A stretch of DNA of 64,000 bases, taken from contig JAVDKK010000003.1 in NCBI GenBank assembly GCA_030849945.1, positions 248,001 through 312,000 of the forward strand. The letters are read 5' to 3'. Under the pieces are notes generated by a model. That model was not told the DNA's origin. It saw only the letters and a program-made list of their open reading frames with translations, and did no database searches. Shown piece after piece: positions 31,673 to 39,785 of this stretch; within the stretch, counting starts at the first letter, position 1; each line of letters begins with the position of its first letter. Source of the DNA: Schauerella fraxinea (GTDB taxonomy: Bacteria; Pseudomonadota; Gammaproteobacteria; Burkholderiales; Burkholderiaceae_B). A program made the position numbers and the translations under genes.

Positions 31673-33346
31673 ATGGCCCAATACGTCTATACCATGCACC
31701 GCGTCGGCAAGATCGTGCCGCCGAAACGCCAGATTCTGCGCGACATTTCGCTGTCGTTTTTCCCGGGCGCCAAGATCGGCGTGCTCGGGTTGAACGGTTC
31801 CGGCAAGTCCACGCTGCTCAAGATCATGGCGGGTGTGGATACCGAGATCGAGGGCGACGCCGTCCCGATGCCGGGCATCAAGATCGGGTATCTGCCGCAG
31901 GAACCGCAGCTCGCGCCCGACGACACCGTGCGTCAGGCCGTCGAAGCCGGCCTGGGCGAAGTCGTCAGCGCGCGCAAGCGCCTGGACGAGGTGTATGCCG
32001 AGTACGCCGAGCCGGATGCCGATTTCGACAAGTTGGCGGCCGAGCAGGCCAATCTGGAAGCCATCATTTCGGCGGCCGCCTCCAGCGGCGCCGACGATAT
32101 CGAACTGCAAATGGAAATCGCGGCCGATGCGCTGCGCCTGCCGCCCTGGGATGCCAAGGTCGGCAATCTTTCGGGTGGCGAGAAGCGGCGCGTGGCGTTG
32201 TGCCAGTTGCTGCTGTCCAAGCCCGATATGTTGCTGCTGGACGAGCCCACCAACCACCTGGATGCCGAAAGTGTCGAGTGGTTGGAGCAATTCCTGCACA
32301 AGTTCCCCGGCACCGTGGTGGGCGTGACCCACGATCGCTACTTCCTGGATAACGCCGCCGAGTGGATTCTCGAACTGGATCGCGGCTATGGCATTCCCTG
32401 GAAGGGCAATTACAGCTCGTGGCTCGAGCAGAAGGAAGATCGCCTGAAGACGGAAGAGTCCACCGAATCCGCCCGCCAGAAGACGATCAAAAAAGAACTT
32501 GAGTGGGTGCGCCAGAATCCGAAGGGTCGTCAGGCCAAGGCGAAGGCACGGATGGCGCGGTTCGAAGAATTGTCGTCCTACGAATACCAGAAGCGCAATG
32601 AGACCTCCGAAATCTTCATCCCCGTGGGCGAGCGCCTGGGTAATGAAGTGATCGAGTTCAAGGGCGTGAGCAAGGCTTACGGCGATCGCCTGCTGATCGA
32701 CAACCTGAGCTTCAAGGTGCCGCCTGGCGCCATCGTGGGCATCATCGGCGCCAACGGTGCCGGTAAGTCGACGCTGTTCCGCATGATCGCTGGTCGCGAA
32801 ACGCCGGATAGCGGCGAAGTCGCCATCGGCAAAACCGTGCACCTGGCATTTGTCGATCAGTCGCGCGACTCGCTGGAAGACGGCAAAACCGTGTTCGATG
32901 CCGTATCCGACGGCGCCGATGTGCTCACCGTGGGCAAGTTCGAAATCGGTTCACGCGCCTATCTGGGCCGCTTCAACTTCAAGGGCGGCGATCAGAACAA
33001 GCAAGTGGGCCAATTGTCGGGCGGCGAACGCGGGCGTTTGCACATGGCCAAGACCCTTATCGCCGGCGGCAACGTGTTGCTTCTGGATGAGCCGTCCAAC
33101 GATCTGGACGTCGAAACCTTGCGCGCGCTCGAAGATGCGTTGCTGGAGTTTCCGGGTTGCGTGATGGTCATCAGCCACGATCGCTGGTTCCTGGATCGCA
33201 TTGCGACGCACATCCTGGCATTCGAAGGCAACTCCGAAGTGGTGTTCTTCGACGGCAACTACCAAGAGTACGAAGCCGACAAGAAGCGTCGTCTGGGCGA
33301 AGAGGGCGCCTCGCCCAAGCGCCTGCGCTACAAGGCGTTGAAGTAA
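31673..33346 (+). CDS. ettA: Energy-dependent translational throttle protein (ABC-F)
   Basis: 557 residues with two ABC domains and no membrane part. Walker A motifs are GLNGSGKST (about 39-47) and GANGAGKST (about 361); signatures LSGGEKRR and LSGGERGR; Walker B LLLDEPTNHLD and LLLDEPSNDLD. The interdomain linker ELEWVRQNPKGRQAKAKARM is the EttA type. EttA binds the ribosomal E site and gates the first peptide bond according to ADP/ATP ratio. Length and linker place it in EttA rather than Uup or YbiT. Confidence 0.96.
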   Translation: MAQYVYTMHRVGKIVPPKRQILRDISLSFFPGAKIGVLGLNGSGKSTLLKIMAGVDTEIEGDAVPMPGIKIGYLPQEPQLAPDDTVRQAVEAGLGEVVSARKRLDEVYAEYAEPDADFDKLAAEQANLEAIISAAASSGADDIELQMEIAADALRLPPWDAKVGNLSGGEKRRVALCQLLLSKPDMLLLDEPTNHLDAESVEWLEQFLHKFPGTVVGVTHDRYFLDNAAEWILELDRGYGIPWKGNYSSWLEQKEDRLKTEESTESARQKTIKKELEWVRQNPKGRQAKAKARMARFEELSSYEYQKRNETSEIFIPVGERLGNEVIEFKGVSKAYGDRLLIDNLSFKVPPGAIVGIIGANGAGKSTLFRMIAGRETPDSGEVAIGKTVHLAFVDQSRDSLEDGKTVFDAVSDGADVLTVGKFEIGSRAYLGRFNFKGGDQNKQVGQLSGGERGRLHMAKTLIAGGNVLLLDEPSNDLDVETLRALEDALLEFPGCVMVISHDRWFLDRIATHILAFEGNSEVVFFDGNYQEYEADKKRRLGEEGASPKRLRYKALK

Positions 33347-33426
33347 GGCACTTAACCGTTGAGCAGGTCCAAACCGGATCTTTCCTGTTGTAAATGAGGG
33401 TAGTCCGGTTACATCTGCTTAACGGC

Positions 33427-33457
33427 AAACCCCCGTTTGAAATACGAATTGGGGTTT
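33427..33457. other. Inverted repeat after ettA
   Basis: AAACCCC (33427-33433) pairs with GGGGTTT (33451-33457) around a 17-nt loop. There is no following T-tract, so it is not a clear terminator. Confidence 0.45.
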
Positions 33458-33476
33458 CCGCAGTAATGAACACCGC

Positions 33477-33505
33477 TTGACACAATTCCTGGGTAAACCT
33501 AACAG
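33477..33505 (+). promoter_or_regulatory. Possible promoter for the glycine-zipper lipoprotein gene
   Basis: A perfect TTGACA (33477-33482) stands about 130 bp before the gene. The matching -10 (TAACAG at 17 bp) is poor, so only the -35 is convincing. Confidence 0.35.
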
Positions 33506-33613
33506 CAACCCGGTCCGGCATTTGCGATCCTGAATGCCGTTACAACAACATTTGTATTACCGGTGATCGAACCCGTGAGGGTGACGGGTCCGGTTTGCTA
33601 ACAGGAGCATGCT

Positions 33614-33841
33614 ATGAAGATTCAAACGCTTTCCAAGATCGCCGCTGTGTGCCTGTTGTCGGCAACTGCCGCCGGTTGCTCGTCATGGGACGGCATGAGC
33701 GGTCGTCAGAAGAGCACCGTCACGGGCGCGGGCCTGGGTGGTGTGGCTGGCGCCGTGATCACCAATGGCGGCGTTCTGGGTACCGTGGGTGGCGCTGCCA
33801 TCGGCGGCGTGATTGGCGACCAGGTCGGCAAGCGCCGTTAA
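33614..33841 (+). CDS. Glycine-zipper lipoprotein (OsmB/SlyB-like)
   Basis: 75 residues with a lipoprotein signal peptide; lipobox TAAGC with the lipidated Cys22. The rest is a glycine-zipper two-helix segment (TGAGLGGVAGAVITNGG, TVGGAAIGGVIGDQVG) that inserts in the outer membrane. OsmB-type proteins are stress-induced. AGGAG lies 8 nt before the ATG. It has a strong terminator directly after it and a 267-bp upstream gap with a TTGACA box, so it is monocistronic. Confidence 0.9.
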   Translation: MKIQTLSKIAAVCLLSATAAGCSSWDGMSGRQKSTVTGAGLGGVAGAVITNGGVLGTVGGAAIGGVIGDQVGKRR

Positions 33842-33861
33842 CCTGCCGGTACGCACCATGT

Positions 33862-33894
33862 AAAAAGCCTGCATCTTGCGATGCAGGCTTTTTT
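33862..33894. terminator. Bidirectional intrinsic terminator
   Basis: GCCTGCATC (33867-33875) pairs with GATGCAGGC (33880-33888) around ttgc, flanked by five A and six T residues. It serves the lipoprotein gene on the plus strand and minE on the minus strand. Confidence 0.92.
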
Positions 33895-33912
33895 ACTTAT
33901 CCACCGGTGTTC

Positions 33913-34179
33913 TCAGACCTTGTCGGTGCTGGGTTGCGGCATCTCGATCTTGATATCCAGCACTTCCAGTGTGTCTTGACGCTCAAGGTGAACCTTGATG
34001 TCGTTCGGGTCGATCTTCACGTACTTGGAAATAACGGCGATCAGTTCCTGTTGCAGTTGCGGCAGGTAGTCGGGCGAGCCGCCCCCGCGCCGTTCATGCG
34101 CAAGGATGATTTGCAGCCGTTCCTTGGCGACGTTCGCCGAGGTTTTCTTCTGGCCGATCAAAAACGACAGAAAAGACAT
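33913..34179 (-). CDS. minE: Cell division topological specificity factor MinE
   Basis: 88 residues. The N-terminal MSFLSFLIGQKKTSANVAKERLQIILAHER contains the membrane-targeting helix and the MinD-contacting segment; the rest forms the dimeric topological domain (KYVKIDPNDIKVHLERQ). MinE drives MinD off the membrane to make pole-to-pole oscillation. The ATG at 34179 is preferred because GGGGGGAA precedes it; an ATG two codons earlier overlaps the minD stop. Confidence 0.96.
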   Translation of the reverse strand: MSFLSFLIGQKKTSANVAKERLQIILAHERRGGGSPDYLPQLQQELIAVISKYVKIDPNDIKVHLERQDTLEVLDIKIEMPQPSTDKV

Positions 34180-34181
34180 CG

Positions 34182-34997
34182 TCATTTCCCCCCCAGCAGA
34201 CGCTTCAGGAAGCTCGGCTTTTGGTAGTCCACAAAACGCAGCGGCTTCTCTTCGCCCAAATAGCGCGAGACCACGTCCTTGTAGGCTTCCGACACGTCGG
34301 TGCCGGTCAGGTGAACAGCAGGCAAACCTTGGTTGGACGCTTGCAATACCGATTCCGATTCGGGAATCACGCCAATCAGCTTGATGCGCAGGATGTCTTC
34401 GATATCCTTCAACGACAGCATTTCGCCTTCGTCGACGCGCTTCGGGTTGTAGCGGGTCAGCAGCAGGAATTCTTTGACGGGCTCGTCGCCTTGCACCGCA
34501 CGGCGCGACTTGGCCGACAGAATACCCAGGATGCGATCCGAGTCACGCACGGAAGACACTTCCGGGTTGGTCACGACCAGCGCGTCATCGGCAAAGTAGG
34601 CGGCCATCAGCGCACCGGTTTCGATACCTGCCGGCGAATCGCAGACGATGTAGTCAAAGCCCATGTCTTTCAAGTCATTGATGACTTTTTCGACGCCTTC
34701 CATCGAGAGGGCATCTTTGTCGCGCGTCTGCGAGGCAGGCAGCACGAACAGGGTTTCAACCTGCTTGTCTTTGATCAGCGCTTGATTCAGGGTGGCTTCA
34801 CCCTGGATGACGTTGACGAAGTCGTATACGACGCGTCGTTCGCAGCCCATGATCAGGTCGAGATTGCGCAGGCCGACGTCGAAGTCGATCACGGCGACCT
34901 TGTGGCCCCGCATCGCCAGCCCGGAAGAGAAGCTGGCGCTGGTGGTGGTCTTACCAACCCCGCCCTTGCCGGAAGTCACCACAACTATGCGTGTCAT
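34182..34997 (-). CDS. minD: Septum site-determining ATPase MinD
   Basis: 271-residue ParA-type ATPase that recruits MinC to the membrane. The deviant Walker A loop is VVTSGKGGVGKTT near residue 10-17, and the C-terminal amphipathic helix PSFLKRLLGGK binds the membrane. YDFVNVIQGE and CDSPAGIETGA are typical. It lies between minC and minE on the minus strand with 81 bp after minC and an overlap or near-overlap with minE, as in a minCDE operon. Confidence 0.97.
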   Translation of the reverse strand: MTRIVVVTSGKGGVGKTTTSASFSSGLAMRGHKVAVIDFDVGLRNLDLIMGCERRVVYDFVNVIQGEATLNQALIKDKQVETLFVLPASQTRDKDALSMEGVEKVINDLKDMGFDYIVCDSPAGIETGALMAAYFADDALVVTNPEVSSVRDSDRILGILSAKSRRAVQGDEPVKEFLLLTRYNPKRVDEGEMLSLKDIEDILRIKLIGVIPESESVLQASNQGLPAVHLTGTDVSEAYKDVVSRYLGEEKPLRFVDYQKPSFLKRLLGGK

Positions 34998-35078
34998 GAG
35001 GATGAAGCCCTTATGTCTTGAAAAATAATCGGCGTATCGTAAAGCAAAATGCGAGGACGGGACGTGACGACACGTTAG

Positions 35079-36071
35079 TCAGGCTTTTAGACCTTCGATT
35101 CGTAAGGTATCGCCATCCAGGCGGATCAGCGCCGGATGGTTATGAAGAGAAGCATCGAATTTGTCTTCGACCACGCGATACACGCCGGCGACCGCCAGCA
35201 ATTCGGCGTCGAGTTCGGTCGTGAAGATGCGGGCAGACGTGTCGCCGCGTGCGCCGGCCATGGCCTTGCCGCGCAGCGGTCCATACACGTGCACATTGCC
35301 GTCGGCGATCACTTCGGCGCCGCGGCTCACCATGCCGATCACGATCAGGTCGGTGTGACGGGCATAAACACGTTGGCCGGAGCGCAGCGGCTTGGTAATC
35401 ACCAGGGCCGACGACGATTGCGGCGGGCGGGCATTGGGACGGCCGGCGTCACCGACCGGCTGCGCTTCGCGCGCCAGGCGCGGTTGCTTGCCGGCGGTGC
35501 CATCGGAAGGGGTGCTGTCGCTGCCATTCGCGCCCGGGGTGCTGTCCGCTCCGCTGTTGTCATAAGCAGTCACTTCAGCAGACGCCGATTCACTTACCGG
35601 CGGCACGTCGCTATCGGGGGCGCCAACGGCGGTGACCACAGCAGTCGAACCGGTATCGGTTGGCGTGGGCGCTTCGGCGACGGCAGCGGCCGGTACGCTG
35701 GGTACCGGCGCATCGCTGTTGTCGGCTGCCAAGGCAGCGTTATTTTGTGCGGGGCGTGCGGCGGGAATCGAAATCTCGACGGGCGTGAGGCCCGCGCGTT
35801 GTGCCGCAGCCAGGTTCTCGCCGGTCGCGACTACCCCAATGGGGGGCAGACGATATTCGCGCAACGCTTCGAGCAGCCGCGTCCAGTCGATCACGTCCTC
35901 GACACGGGAGGCGTCGATCACGACGGGTTCGTTTTCGAAGAAGCTACCTGCATCGTGCATGCGTTTTTGCAGCGCGGCGAGCAGATCGCCGACGTCCGCA
36001 CGGTGCAGCACGACGCGTACGGCGTAAAGGGTGGCGCTCTTGAAATCGAGCGCGAGGGAATCAGCGGTCAT
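35079..36071 (-). CDS. minC: Septum site-determining protein MinC, long linker
   Basis: 330 residues against about 230 in E. coli. Residues 1-120 form the FtsZ-inhibiting N-domain (SLALDFKSATLYAVRVVLHRADVGDLL) and the last ~110 residues form the beta-helix C-domain that binds MinD (GQRVYARHTDLIVIGMVSRGAEVIADGNVHVYGPLRGKAMAG, seen in blocks). A Pro/Ala/Thr/Ser-rich low-complexity linker of about 100 residues joins them. ATG 36071 fits the family N-terminus; the frame is open far upstream without similarity. First gene of minCDE. Confidence 0.95.
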   Translation of the reverse strand: MTADSLALDFKSATLYAVRVVLHRADVGDLLAALQKRMHDAGSFFENEPVVIDASRVEDVIDWTRLLEALREYRLPPIGVVATGENLAAAQRAGLTPVEISIPAARPAQNNAALAADNSDAPVPSVPAAAVAEAPTPTDTGSTAVVTAVGAPDSDVPPVSESASAEVTAYDNSGADSTPGANGSDSTPSDGTAGKQPRLAREAQPVGDAGRPNARPPQSSSALVITKPLRSGQRVYARHTDLIVIGMVSRGAEVIADGNVHVYGPLRGKAMAGARGDTSARIFTTELDAELLAVAGVYRVVEDKFDASLHNHPALIRLDGDTLRIEGLKA

Positions 36072-36201
36072 GGGCAGCGCAAAAACGAGCCGCGGCGGTA
36101 ACACCGGGCCGATGAATGAATGTCGGGCATGATAACCCGCAATGGTCGTACAACAGGCATAAGCCTTGCGCGAACGGCGGGGAGTCCAACCAGGAGGTCT
36201 T

Positions 36202-36525
36202 ATGAAATCCGATTTGCCGACCAAGGAAGCCGCGCCGCGCGCGTTGAGCGAGCAGGAGCGCCAGCAGTTGGACGCGGCCGCCAAGGGATACGACGACGAT
36301 GCGAGCGCGTTGCCCGATCCGGATCGCCCCGGCAAGGCCGACACCGAAGAACACTACGAGGCCGCGCACACATCCGCGCCTGCCAGCGAGAAGCACCGCG
36401 ATCCCACGGGTGACGCCCAGCGCAAGGGCATGTTGCCCAAGGCTGGCGAGTCGTCGTTGCCGATCGATCAATCGGATGCGCAAACCCACCGGTCTACCCA
36501 CCTCGGTCGCGACGACGAAAGCTGA
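36202..36525 (+). CDS. Small hydrophilic protein of unknown function
   Basis: 107 residues with a perfect AGGAGG 5 nt before the ATG at 36202, so translation is likely. The sequence is rich in Asp, Glu, Lys, Ala and Pro, with no hydrophobic core, and looks disordered (PDPDRPGKADTEEHYEAA, GDAQRKGMLPKAGESS). No family recognised. It is divergent from minC and convergent with glnS. Confidence 0.7.
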   Translation: MKSDLPTKEAAPRALSEQERQQLDAAAKGYDDDASALPDPDRPGKADTEEHYEAAHTSAPASEKHRDPTGDAQRKGMLPKAGESSLPIDQSDAQTHRSTHLGRDDES

Positions 36526-36563
36526 TGCGCCGGGCGGCCATCGCCAGATGGCCCCCAGACACA

Positions 36564-38333
36564 TCAACCCTGCGCCGTGCCCCAGGAGTCGCGCAGCGTA
36601 ACTGTGCGATTGATGATGGGGTTTTCAGGCGTGGACGTTTCGCGGTCGGCCGTAAAGTAGCCCAGCCGTTCGAACTGCCACGCCGTTCCGGGCGCTGCAT
36701 GGCTGCCCGGTTCGAGCCAGCCTTGAATCGTTTGCTTGGAATTTGGATTGATGAAATCCAGGAATTCCTTGTCGCCGCCATCGGGGTGGGGATCGGTAAA
36801 CAGGCGGTCGTAAAGGTGAATCGTGGCGGGGATGGCGTGACGCGCGCTCACCCACGTGATGTTGCCCTTGACCTTGACGCTATCGGCACCCGGCGTGCCG
36901 CTTTTGGTATCGGGCAAATACTCGGCATGCACTTCAGTCACGTTTCCGTCGGCATCCTTGACGAAACCGGTGCACTTGATGACGTAGGCGTATTTCAGGC
37001 GCACCGTGTTGCCCGGGAACAGACGGAAGTATTTCTTGGGCGGCTCTTCGCGGAAGTCGTCACGCTCGATCCACAGTTCGCGCGTGAACGGGAAGTGGCG
37101 CAAGCCGGCATCGGCGTTGTGCGGATTGATCTGCGCGGTGCAGGGTTCTTCGGCGTCTTCCGGATAGTTCGTGATGACCAGTTTGATGGGGTCGAGCACC
37201 GCCACCGAACGTGAGGCGATCGGATCCAGGTCGTCGCGCACGGCCTGCTCGAGCAGGCTGTAGTCCAGACGCGAGTCGGATTTCGACGCGCCCGACCGAT
37301 CGCACAGGAGGCGGATCGACGCGGCGGTGTAGCCGCGGCGGCGCAGGCCGAACAAGGTGGGTAAGCGCGGATCGTCCCAGCCGTCCACATGGCCTTCGCG
37401 CACCAATTGCAGCAGCTTGCGCTTGCTGGTGACGATGTAGCTCAGGTTCATGCGCGCGAATTCGTACTGGTGGGGCAGCGGCTCGGCGAGCTTGCCCAGC
37501 TCGGCCAGGCGCGCCAGGATCCAGTCGTAAAACGGCCGTTGGTCTTCGAATTCGAGAGTGCAGATGCTGTGCGTGATGCCTTCAAGCGCGTCCTCCACCG
37601 GGTGCGCCCAGCTGTACATCGGGTAGATGCACCACTTGTTGCCCGTGCGATGGTGCGTGGCATGGCGCACGCGATACAACACCGGATCGCGCAGATTGAT
37701 GTTGGGCGACTTCATGTCGATCTTCGCGCGCAGCACCATGCTGCCGTCCGGATGCTTGCCATCGCGCATTTCGCGCAGGCGGGCGAGCGATTCGTCGGCA
37801 GGGCGGTCGCGGAAGGGCGAATTCTGGCCACCCTCGGTGAGCGTGCCGCGCAAGGCGCGGATCTGCTCGGCGCTTTGTTCGTCCACGTAGGCATGACCGG
37901 CGCCGATCAGCGCTTCGGCGAAGTCATACATGTCGTCGAAGTAGTCGCTGGCGAAGTACAGGTTGTCTTCGGTGGGCGTCTTCCAGTCGAAGCCCAGCCA
38001 GTGCACCGCTTCGATGATGGCGTCGACGTACTCCTGCTCTTCCTTCTCGGGATTGGTGTCGTCGAAGCGCAAATGACACACGCCTCCGAAATCGCGCGCC
38101 AGCCCGAAGTTCAGGCAGATGGCCTTGGCATGTCCGATGTGCAGGTAACCGTTGGGCTCCGGCGGGAAGCGCGTGCGGATGCGGGCAGGATCCAATCCCC
38201 CCGCCTGCTGTTGACTGGCAGGCCCCGGCTTGCCGGACCAGCGCTTGTCTTGATAGCGGTCGGCACGCAAGTCGGCATCGATGATGTGGCGCAGGAAGTT
38301 CGCGGGCGGTGTCGGAGTGGTGGGGGAGGTCAT
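36564..38333 (-). CDS. glnS: Glutaminyl-tRNA synthetase
   Basis: Class I synthetase charging tRNA-Gln. 589 residues, slightly longer than the E. coli enzyme (554). The HIGH motif is in GYLHIGHAKAICLNFG and the KMSKS-equivalent is VTSKRKLLQLV; RTRFPPEPNG and LRFDDTNPEKEEQEYV are standard. The C-terminal beta-barrel anticodon-binding domain is present. Its start is divergent from the cydA-like gene, 111 bp away. Presence of GlnRS means Gln-tRNA need not rely on the amidotransferase route. Confidence 0.97.
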   Translation of the reverse strand: MTSPTTPTPPANFLRHIIDADLRADRYQDKRWSGKPGPASQQQAGGLDPARIRTRFPPEPNGYLHIGHAKAICLNFGLARDFGGVCHLRFDDTNPEKEEQEYVDAIIEAVHWLGFDWKTPTEDNLYFASDYFDDMYDFAEALIGAGHAYVDEQSAEQIRALRGTLTEGGQNSPFRDRPADESLARLREMRDGKHPDGSMVLRAKIDMKSPNINLRDPVLYRVRHATHHRTGNKWCIYPMYSWAHPVEDALEGITHSICTLEFEDQRPFYDWILARLAELGKLAEPLPHQYEFARMNLSYIVTSKRKLLQLVREGHVDGWDDPRLPTLFGLRRRGYTAASIRLLCDRSGASKSDSRLDYSLLEQAVRDDLDPIASRSVAVLDPIKLVITNYPEDAEEPCTAQINPHNADAGLRHFPFTRELWIERDDFREEPPKKYFRLFPGNTVRLKYAYVIKCTGFVKDADGNVTEVHAEYLPDTKSGTPGADSVKVKGNITWVSARHAIPATIHLYDRLFTDPHPDGGDKEFLDFINPNSKQTIQGWLEPGSHAAPGTAWQFERLGYFTADRETSTPENPIINRTVTLRDSWGTAQG

Positions 38334-38444
38334 GCTCGGAGGAGGTAGCGTGCAGCAGTAAAGGGATCATTTTGCCACGTCTGGAGAACGGGGCGCGGCG
38401 CGTCGGCCCATCCGGGTTGAAGTCGCTCTACACTAGCGGCCATC

Positions 38445-39785
38445 ATGGATATCTCTCCCCTGCAACTTGCCCGGATTCAGTTCACGGGTAGCGCAAGCTT
38501 CCTGGCGTTTTTCCTGCCGATGACGCTGGCTCTGGCGTGGGTGCTGCTGTTCTTCAAATGGCGCGCCCGGGTCACCCGCGATCCGGGCTGGACGGCCGCA
38601 TACCGTTTTTGGGTGCGGGTGTATGCGCTGGCCTTTGTGCTCACGCTGGCGGGCAGCGTGCCGCTTCTGTTTCAGTTGGGCAGCCTGTGGGCGGGCTTGA
38701 TGGACAAGATCGGCAATGTGGCGGGTCCGTTGATCGGCTACGCCGTGTTGTCCGTCTTCATCTTCAAATCGTGTTTCCTTGGGGTGATGCTGTTTGGCCA
38801 GCGGCGCGTATCGCCCGCCGTGCATACATTTTCGATTTTCATGGTGGCCATCGGCCAGATGGCCGCGGTGTTTTGGGTGGTGGTGCTGCAGTCCTGGCTC
38901 GAAACGCCCACCGGCGCCCGGTTTTTCGACGGCCGCTATCAAGTTTTCGATTGGCCCGCGGTGGTGCTCAACCCCGCGCTCGGCTGGCAGCTGGGGCTCT
39001 TTGCGCTCACCTCGGCCTTGGCGGCCGCCTTCCTGATCATGGGCGTCACGGCCTGGCAGGCATTGCGCCGGCCCTTGGATCATGCCGAAAAGCTGGCCTT
39101 CAAAGCCGCTGTCGTGCTGGGCGCGCTCGCCGTGGTGCTGCAAGTACCGGTGGGGGTGGGCAGCGCCCGCGTCACCGCGTTGCATCAGCCGGCCAAGGCC
39201 GCCGCGGTGGCGGCATATTGGGAAACCGGCTCGCAGCCGGCTTTCACCCTGTGGGGCATTCCCGATTCCCGTCACAAGCAAACCCGTCACGCTGTGACGG
39301 TCGCCCACGGCAGCACGCTGCTTGGCCAGGATGGGGTCACGGGTCAGTTCCAGGGCCTGGACACCTACTCGGGCATGCATCCGCCAGTCGGTCCGATCTT
39401 CTTTACCGTGCGTGTGGCGGTGCTGCTGGCCATCCTCATGGGGCTGACGGCCTGGGTGGTCTTCCTGCGGGTGCGCAATCGCGGCTTCGATCCGTCGGTG
39501 TTGTCACGCGCCAGTCTGCGCGGGCTGAGTCTGCTGATGTTTGCGGGCAGCCTGTCGGGCGTGTTGCACACATGGATCTATCTGTTCGGCATGCAGCCGT
39601 ACGCGGTCAACGGCACAGTCACGCAAACGGAAATCCTCGGGCCGGCCGCCGCCGGGTCGCTCGCCTTGGCGCTCACCAGCTACACCGCCTTGTATGTGTT
39701 GCTGATCGTCGCCTTCCTGGCGATGTTGTTCCACGCCGCCCGGTACGGCGTCATCCCTGTTCGTAAAGTAGGACGCGCCGCATGA
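38445..39785 (+). CDS. CydA-like subunit I of the cytochrome bd superfamily, without classical heme ligands
   Basis: 446 residues with about nine membrane segments. Homology to CydA is clear: QLARIQF at the start, FWVRVYALAF, NVAGPLIGYAVLSVF, the loop WETGSQPAFTLWGIPD, and a Q-loop of the short type. However, ungapped alignment by eye to E. coli CydA puts L20 at His19, L185 at His186, A325 at Met393, A100 at Glu99, K108 at Glu107 and L380 at Glu445. Thus axial ligands for hemes b558, b595 and d are absent; H127 (His126) and R323 (Arg391) are kept. It is coupled to a cydB-like gene by ATGA. A role as normal quinol oxidase is doubtful. Confidence 0.88.
   Translation: MDISPLQLARIQFTGSASFLAFFLPMTLALAWVLLFFKWRARVTRDPGWTAAYRFWVRVYALAFVLTLAGSVPLLFQLGSLWAGLMDKIGNVAGPLIGYAVLSVFIFKSCFLGVMLFGQRRVSPAVHTFSIFMVAIGQMAAVFWVVVLQSWLETPTGARFFDGRYQVFDWPAVVLNPALGWQLGLFALTSALAAAFLIMGVTAWQALRRPLDHAEKLAFKAAVVLGALAVVLQVPVGVGSARVTALHQPAKAAAVAAYWETGSQPAFTLWGIPDSRHKQTRHAVTVAHGSTLLGQDGVTGQFQGLDTYSGMHPPVGPIFFTVRVAVLLAILMGLTAWVVFLRVRNRGFDPSVLSRASLRGLSLLMFAGSLSGVLHTWIYLFGMQPYAVNGTVTQTEILGPAAAGSLALALTSYTALYVLLIVAFLAMLFHAARYGVIPVRKVGRAA

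Noticed and set aside
36536..36553. Terminator between the small hydrophilic gene and glnS
   Set aside because: GGCCATC-gcca-GATGGCC is a clean hairpin, but lacks T-tracts on both sides, so termination there is not supported.
38537..39766. 409-codon alternative frame inside the cydA-like gene
   Set aside because: Arg/Gly-rich and without membrane character; the other frame gives a membrane protein with clear CydA blocks and ATGA coupling to the cydB-like gene.
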